DNA of 64,000 nt, from positions 3,804-67,803 of the forward strand of contig NW_001799055.1 of NCBI RefSeq assembly GCF_000165425.1, read 5' to 3'. Source of the stretch: Paramecium tetraurelia. Taxonomy: Eukaryota > Ciliophora > Oligohymenophorea > Peniculida > Parameciidae. The stretch's first letter is position 1. Every line of letters starts with the position of its first letter. The notes beneath the pieces were generated by a model, which made no database searches, was not told the DNA's origin, and worked only from the letters and a program-made list of their open reading frames with translations. Shown in pieces: positions 59,465 through 64,000 of the stretch. The translations under genes and the position numbers were made by a program.

Positions 59465-62400
59465 TCAATACTCTTTGTCAAAATTAAGTTGTTCTAATAA
59501 ATCCAATTTAAGTTATCCTAATATCTTTGAATATGGACCACTTAATTTTTCAATTTGTTCTTCCTCAGTATTTTTTTCTATTGAATATGATGATATGTAT
59601 TACCTTTATTGTTACTTTAAGCAGTCGATTCTAACATAGATAATAGATCTGTTTTCTCCATTTGTTTTAATGAAGCGTTATCTTAATTCACAATGGCTTT
59701 AGATATTGCTGATTTAAAGCGTTGAATTCCCATAATTTTCTCTTCCAAAGTATCCTTAACAATCAATCTAAACACTTAAACAACATTCTTTTATCCTATT
59801 CTATGAGCTCTATCCATTGCTTATTGATCATTAACAGGATTATAATCATGATCAAACATTATCACAATATTTGCTGAACTTAAATTCAATCCCAAACCAC
59901 CAACCTAAGTTGTAAGAAGCAACACTCTGATGTCTGGATCCTCATTAAATTTAGTTACCAAAGGGTATCTTTAAGTTTAAGGAACACTTCCATCTAAAAT
60001 TAAATATTATAATCCTGGAAATTAGGTTTTTAATAACTGTTCAGCTATCAATTACAAGGCAGCTCTAAATCTAGAGAAAACTAAAACTTTATTAAAGTTA
60101 GTATAAATTGTAATTTAATCTCCTTGAGTTTATTGTTATGGAGCATCATCTGTTGATTAAAATCCCAATTATTATAAAATATCTTTCAAAGCAATCATCT
60201 TTCCTGAATGAGAATAGCTATCAGGTTTTTCTTGCTTGTCTAACAGCTAATTTATTTCTTACTCAGCTAACATCTCGATACTTTCTGTTTTGACTTTTTT
60301 CTTTGGTCTTTTGTTTGGTAAAATCACACTTCTGACTAAAATTGGATGATCTAAGGCTTATCTTAATTTATGTAATAATTTCAGAACAGATTCACAAACC
60401 TTATTTTTTTACTCTCCTTAAGTTTTAGTAATTTGTTATTCAATATCAGTAGAAAATGAATTAGATTCTAAAATTTAATAAATTTGAGATTGCAATGGTT
60501 CTGATAAAGTACAGTAATAATCTCCTATTATTTTAGCTGGTAATTGTGGTAGCACATCTTATTTAGTTCTTCTCATTATAAAAGGTAATACCTTTTTATG
60601 AAGCAATCTTAAAGTCTTAATTTATTATTCATCAAATAGAATTTCATCTTCAGTCAATGAAAAAATATTAGTGTGAAAAGCTTTAGAAAAATTCTTTTTA
60701 AAATATTCTTCATCACCTAAATAATTTGGCAATAGAATATCAAAAAGAGACCACAATTCCAATAGGTGATTCTGAACAGGAGTCCCAGACAATACTATCT
60801 TATGTTTTGCTTTCAAACTCCTTATTACTTTACTGGTCTTATTCTTGCTGTTCTTTAAAATGTGAGCTTCGTCTAAGATTAGAAAATAAAATTCTTGATT
60901 TAGAAAATTTTGATTTAATTTTAGTAATTAATTGTAAGAGACCATAATAAAATTGCCTGAGAAGACTCCATCATATATATGAGGTTTCAGAACAGCATTA
61001 CTTATATACTTCTTTGTTTCTGCATACCAATGATCTACAACTGTGCTTGGGGCAACAACAAGGGACACCAAATTTTCATTTTTTCTTTTAAATACTTCAT
61101 TTGCTAACACTACTAATGTTTAAATTGTTTTTCCCAAACCCATATCATCACATAAGGCAGCATGTAGATTATATTTAATTAAAAATCCTAACCATCTAAT
61201 ACCGTCCCATTAATAATCTCTTAAAATGCTGCGATCTTTTATTCCTCCTTCCACTTTATAATCAACTTTGGTCATCTTACCAAATCCTAATTAAAATTCC
61301 TTAGCCTTTTAAAATTTATTAATTAATTGTGGTGATGTTGGAGAATAGGGTGCTTCCATAATAGTCAATATGGGCACTAAAAATCCAAACAACTTGCCTG
61401 CTGCTTAGGCTGTATTTGGGTCTTTTGCAGTCAACTTTTTGATAGCTTTCAAAGTTAGAAAACCACTTATAGGTGCTAATGAAATTGGATATTCTTTCAA
61501 AATTATATTCAAAATCTCATACATTCCATTTTCATTCCTTTTCAGCATTTGATTTATTTGCATTATCACTTGATCGAATACACTAATATTCCTTGAAACC
61601 GATAGGAAATGAATAAATTTAGCACATAGTTTAAGTAGGGTATTCTTTAATACTGCTAACTTTTTAAATGTTTAATCAAATTCTATTTATATTCCACCCT
61701 TCAGATCATCCAAAATTATTTTATTATTATCGTCATCACTTATATTACTTAACACTGGTAAATAGTTCAATAGTTTTGACAATAAGTATTAGGCCCATCT
61801 GTCAAAATCAGGATGCTCTGGATGTTACATGAATAATGAATACGCATTTTATATCAGACCTATCCCCCATAAATTATATTTCAAATCCTCTACTCTTATA
61901 GTTAATTTAGTTTTTTAAGTTATCAGAGTTGAATTAAATCTTAAGTCATTTGGTATATAATTCAATTGTTATAGGAAAAGCCTCTCAAAAAAGAGATGCC
62001 AAAATTAGAAATCAGTTTAATTTCTAAGCAAATGCCAAATCAACCTTTTTCTCCCATAATCCTTTCCTAAAAATATCTTGATATATCATACTTTTCAATT
62101 CATTCTTCTAGGATAAGATATATTAGACTGCTTATTATGTACTCTATTTAACATAAAGAGATGTTAAATCACAACAGTTGGGATTTAACTACATCTATCT
62201 GGATAATCTTTCTGAAGCAATATCCTAAATTAAATGAAATTTGTCTATTCTTAAATAAATAACAACTTTACCTTATTCTTTAAATTAATGATTCAGTGTG
62301 ATCTGAAGTTAATACCTTAAAGTTCAAGCTCAGCTCATTGCTCAATTTTGTAAACGATTATAAACTTTAGACCAAATCTGATGTGGTATCCTATAATTTC

Positions 62401-64000
62401 TATATTGATTCTTAATCCATCTCATAGTCAATTTGACTCAACTACTTCAGTTAATTTAGAATAACAGGATATAATTATCTCAGCTTTGGTGAATGAGCAG
62501 GGGCAATTGCAAAATCTCCATAAATTTTCACAAATCCTTATATGATTGCTAAATATTCTTGTTCTTTCTCAATTTACATATAGTTTTTCAGTAATATATT
62601 CAACTGTTGCATCGATACTTGAATTTTGAGATCTAATTCATCAAAACAACATCCATTTTAACTACTAACATCCACTTCTTGATTTAGATCTTTTTTATTA
62701 TTTATGTAATTTTTGAAGGTGTATATAAAATTAATCGGATCTAAATCAAAAGTTATTTAATGATTATAATTGATATCTTTAATCAAATAAGCAGTCTTTA
62801 TCATTCTATATGTCTAATTATCAATAGGATTTTAAGTATATTGAGCTAAGTTTGGATAGTGTATATCTATAGATTCTCGTTTCATACCATCAAAGAGATA
62901 AAAATATTTCTTAAATTGATGATCAGTAGAGAAATTGTGGACAAATTAAATAAATTCATATAGTTATTCTTCTTCTAAATGTTTTGATAATTGCTCAAGG
63001 ATGCTCATTAAATTTTGGAAGGTCTCAAGTTTCTCTTCAAACACTCCAGTCTAAAATATGATTTTCATGAAGTTTATGGTTCTAGAATCATTTTATTTTT
63101 AAGTCTACTGCTTTGAAAAAGCTAATAAATATGAATAAAAGGATTCTTTGACTTCTACAATTCTATGAAAGAAGAACATTTTCAAAATTTCAACTTCTCC
63201 TTAAAATTGTTTCTGTATTTTAAAACCTGCTTGAAAAAGTGCACTTAGAAATTAGAATATTGATTTGCCTGCAAAACTGATATCATCTTATTTTTTTAAT
63301 TATTCCATAGTAATGGAATAAACAGTAGTAAAATATTTCTGATTCAAACCTAACAATAGAAATTCCTTCCATATATCTGCCAATAATTCAAGAATCTCAT
63401 CTTCATTGTCTCTTTAACCAACTTACAAAAGCATTTCTGAGAAATTATCAAAAATCACTTACAAATGATCTTTCAATAAACCTTTAACTAAGAATAAAGC
63501 ACTCTAAGAGACTTCATATATTTATACTCTTTAACCTTCCTCAATGAAATCCTTTAATAATAGAACAAACTTCATAAAACTATCAGGATAATGAATCCAA
63601 ATATTAGTGTTGTAATTTCTATCTGTTAAAAGCGTGATAGCAGTTTAACATGCTGCTTCTCTTACAATCATAATAGTTTAATTTCCAAAGTAGTCTGCAA
63701 ATCGATCCATCACAATTAATACACAACATCTTGTTAATAAATATTCCAATTTATTTAATTAGCCATTCTTATCACTAATATATTCTATTAAGTTGGCTCT
63801 CAAAATGCCATTAATCTCCTTTTCATCCCCTTTTATTAAATAACTAAATCCTAAATTTAAAAATCCTTTTTGTCTAACAATTGATTTCAAAACTAGGGCA
63901 CTTGCATGCCTTTCCTACCATTTATGATTCATTAATTCATAGACTGCTCTATTGTAAATGACATTAAAAGGATTTATTACACAATACTTTGTATTTTAAT
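59465..64000 (-). CDS. BTAF1: BTAF1/MOT1-like SNF2 ATPase (partial, 5' end outside)
   Basis: The C-terminal 1,480 or so codons of a SWI2/SNF2 ATPase of the Mot1/BTAF1 branch, which strips TBP from DNA. The left part here (61,300-64,000) is HEAT-like helical repeat. The ATPase has LRDYQWDGIRWLGFLIKYNL, CDDMGLGKTIQT (motif I), VVAPSTVVDHW, an LDEAHILKN-like motif II, LSGTPVQNHLLELWSLFDIL (III), VLVFSRF, LLTTQVGGLGLNLSSANIV and AMDRAHRIGQKNVV (VI). EEKIMGIQRFKSAISKAIVN after motif VI is a BTAF1/Mot1 feature. A 26-nt intron near 59,590-59,615 restores the last exon, ending LLEQLNFDKEY. The protein runs off the right edge. Confidence 0.93.

Noticed and set aside
59565-59620. A7 frameshift near the 3' end of BTAF1
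   Set aside because: A 26-nt GTAATA...AATAG intron restores the frame to a sensible C-terminus, so no error is needed.

Overview
The window is the left end of a ciliate macronuclear chromosome, almost certainly Paramecium. It begins with irregular C3A3/C4A2 telomeric repeats (1-90). Every convincing gene reads TAA and TAG as glutamine and stops only at TGA. The genes carry very short introns (mostly 19-31 nt, GTA...TAG), the DNA is very AT-rich, and genes are packed a few to a few hundred bases apart. Coordinates below were obtained by translating by hand with the ciliate code and choosing introns that restore both frame and protein similarity. For the intact genes, length minus introns is divisible by three.

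Layout. 1-5,560 is a subtelomeric zone with a broken WD40 gene, degenerate cysteine-coding DNA, one intact-looking minus-strand gene of unknown function and another broken stretch. 5,670-13,800 holds thymidylate kinase, tRNA-Leu(CAG), a Neo1/ATP9-type P4-ATPase, a CDT1 replication-licensing homologue and a coiled-coil protein. 13,878-22,052 holds a COMM-domain protein, a VPS10/sortilin receptor, a Rab GTPase and strumpellin (WASH complex), all on the minus strand, interrupted by a RING/TRAF relic. 22,300-28,530 has small unknown genes, a LAMMER/CLK kinase and a long AT-rich degenerate region. 28,531-39,451 holds a class-2-type lipase, a pseudokinase-kelch protein, a dual-specificity phosphatase, a beta-propeller protein, ribosomal protein uS19, a type I membrane protein and a MATE transporter. 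39,462-47,275 holds isopentenyl-diphosphate isomerase, a coiled-coil protein, mitochondrial CcmE, a second Rab, a small zinc-finger protein, a histidine-kinase relic and the axonemal dynein intermediate chain WDR63/DNAI3. 47,593-59,104 holds unknown genes, a probable mitochondrial membrane protein, a STE11-like kinase, an AGC kinase, proteasome alpha, a CAMK-like kinase and a MORN protein. From 59,465 to the right edge runs BTAF1/MOT1, cut by the window end.

The genes do not form operons; this is ordinary eukaryotic packing. The one functional grouping that stands out is endosomal recycling: COMMD, VPS10 receptor, Rab and strumpellin, with a Neo1-type flippase nearby. I see no clear undescribed system. 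The best leads are that cluster, the pseudokinase-kelch fusion, the altered heme-ligand spacing in CcmE, and several single-base frame breaks in otherwise conserved genes.
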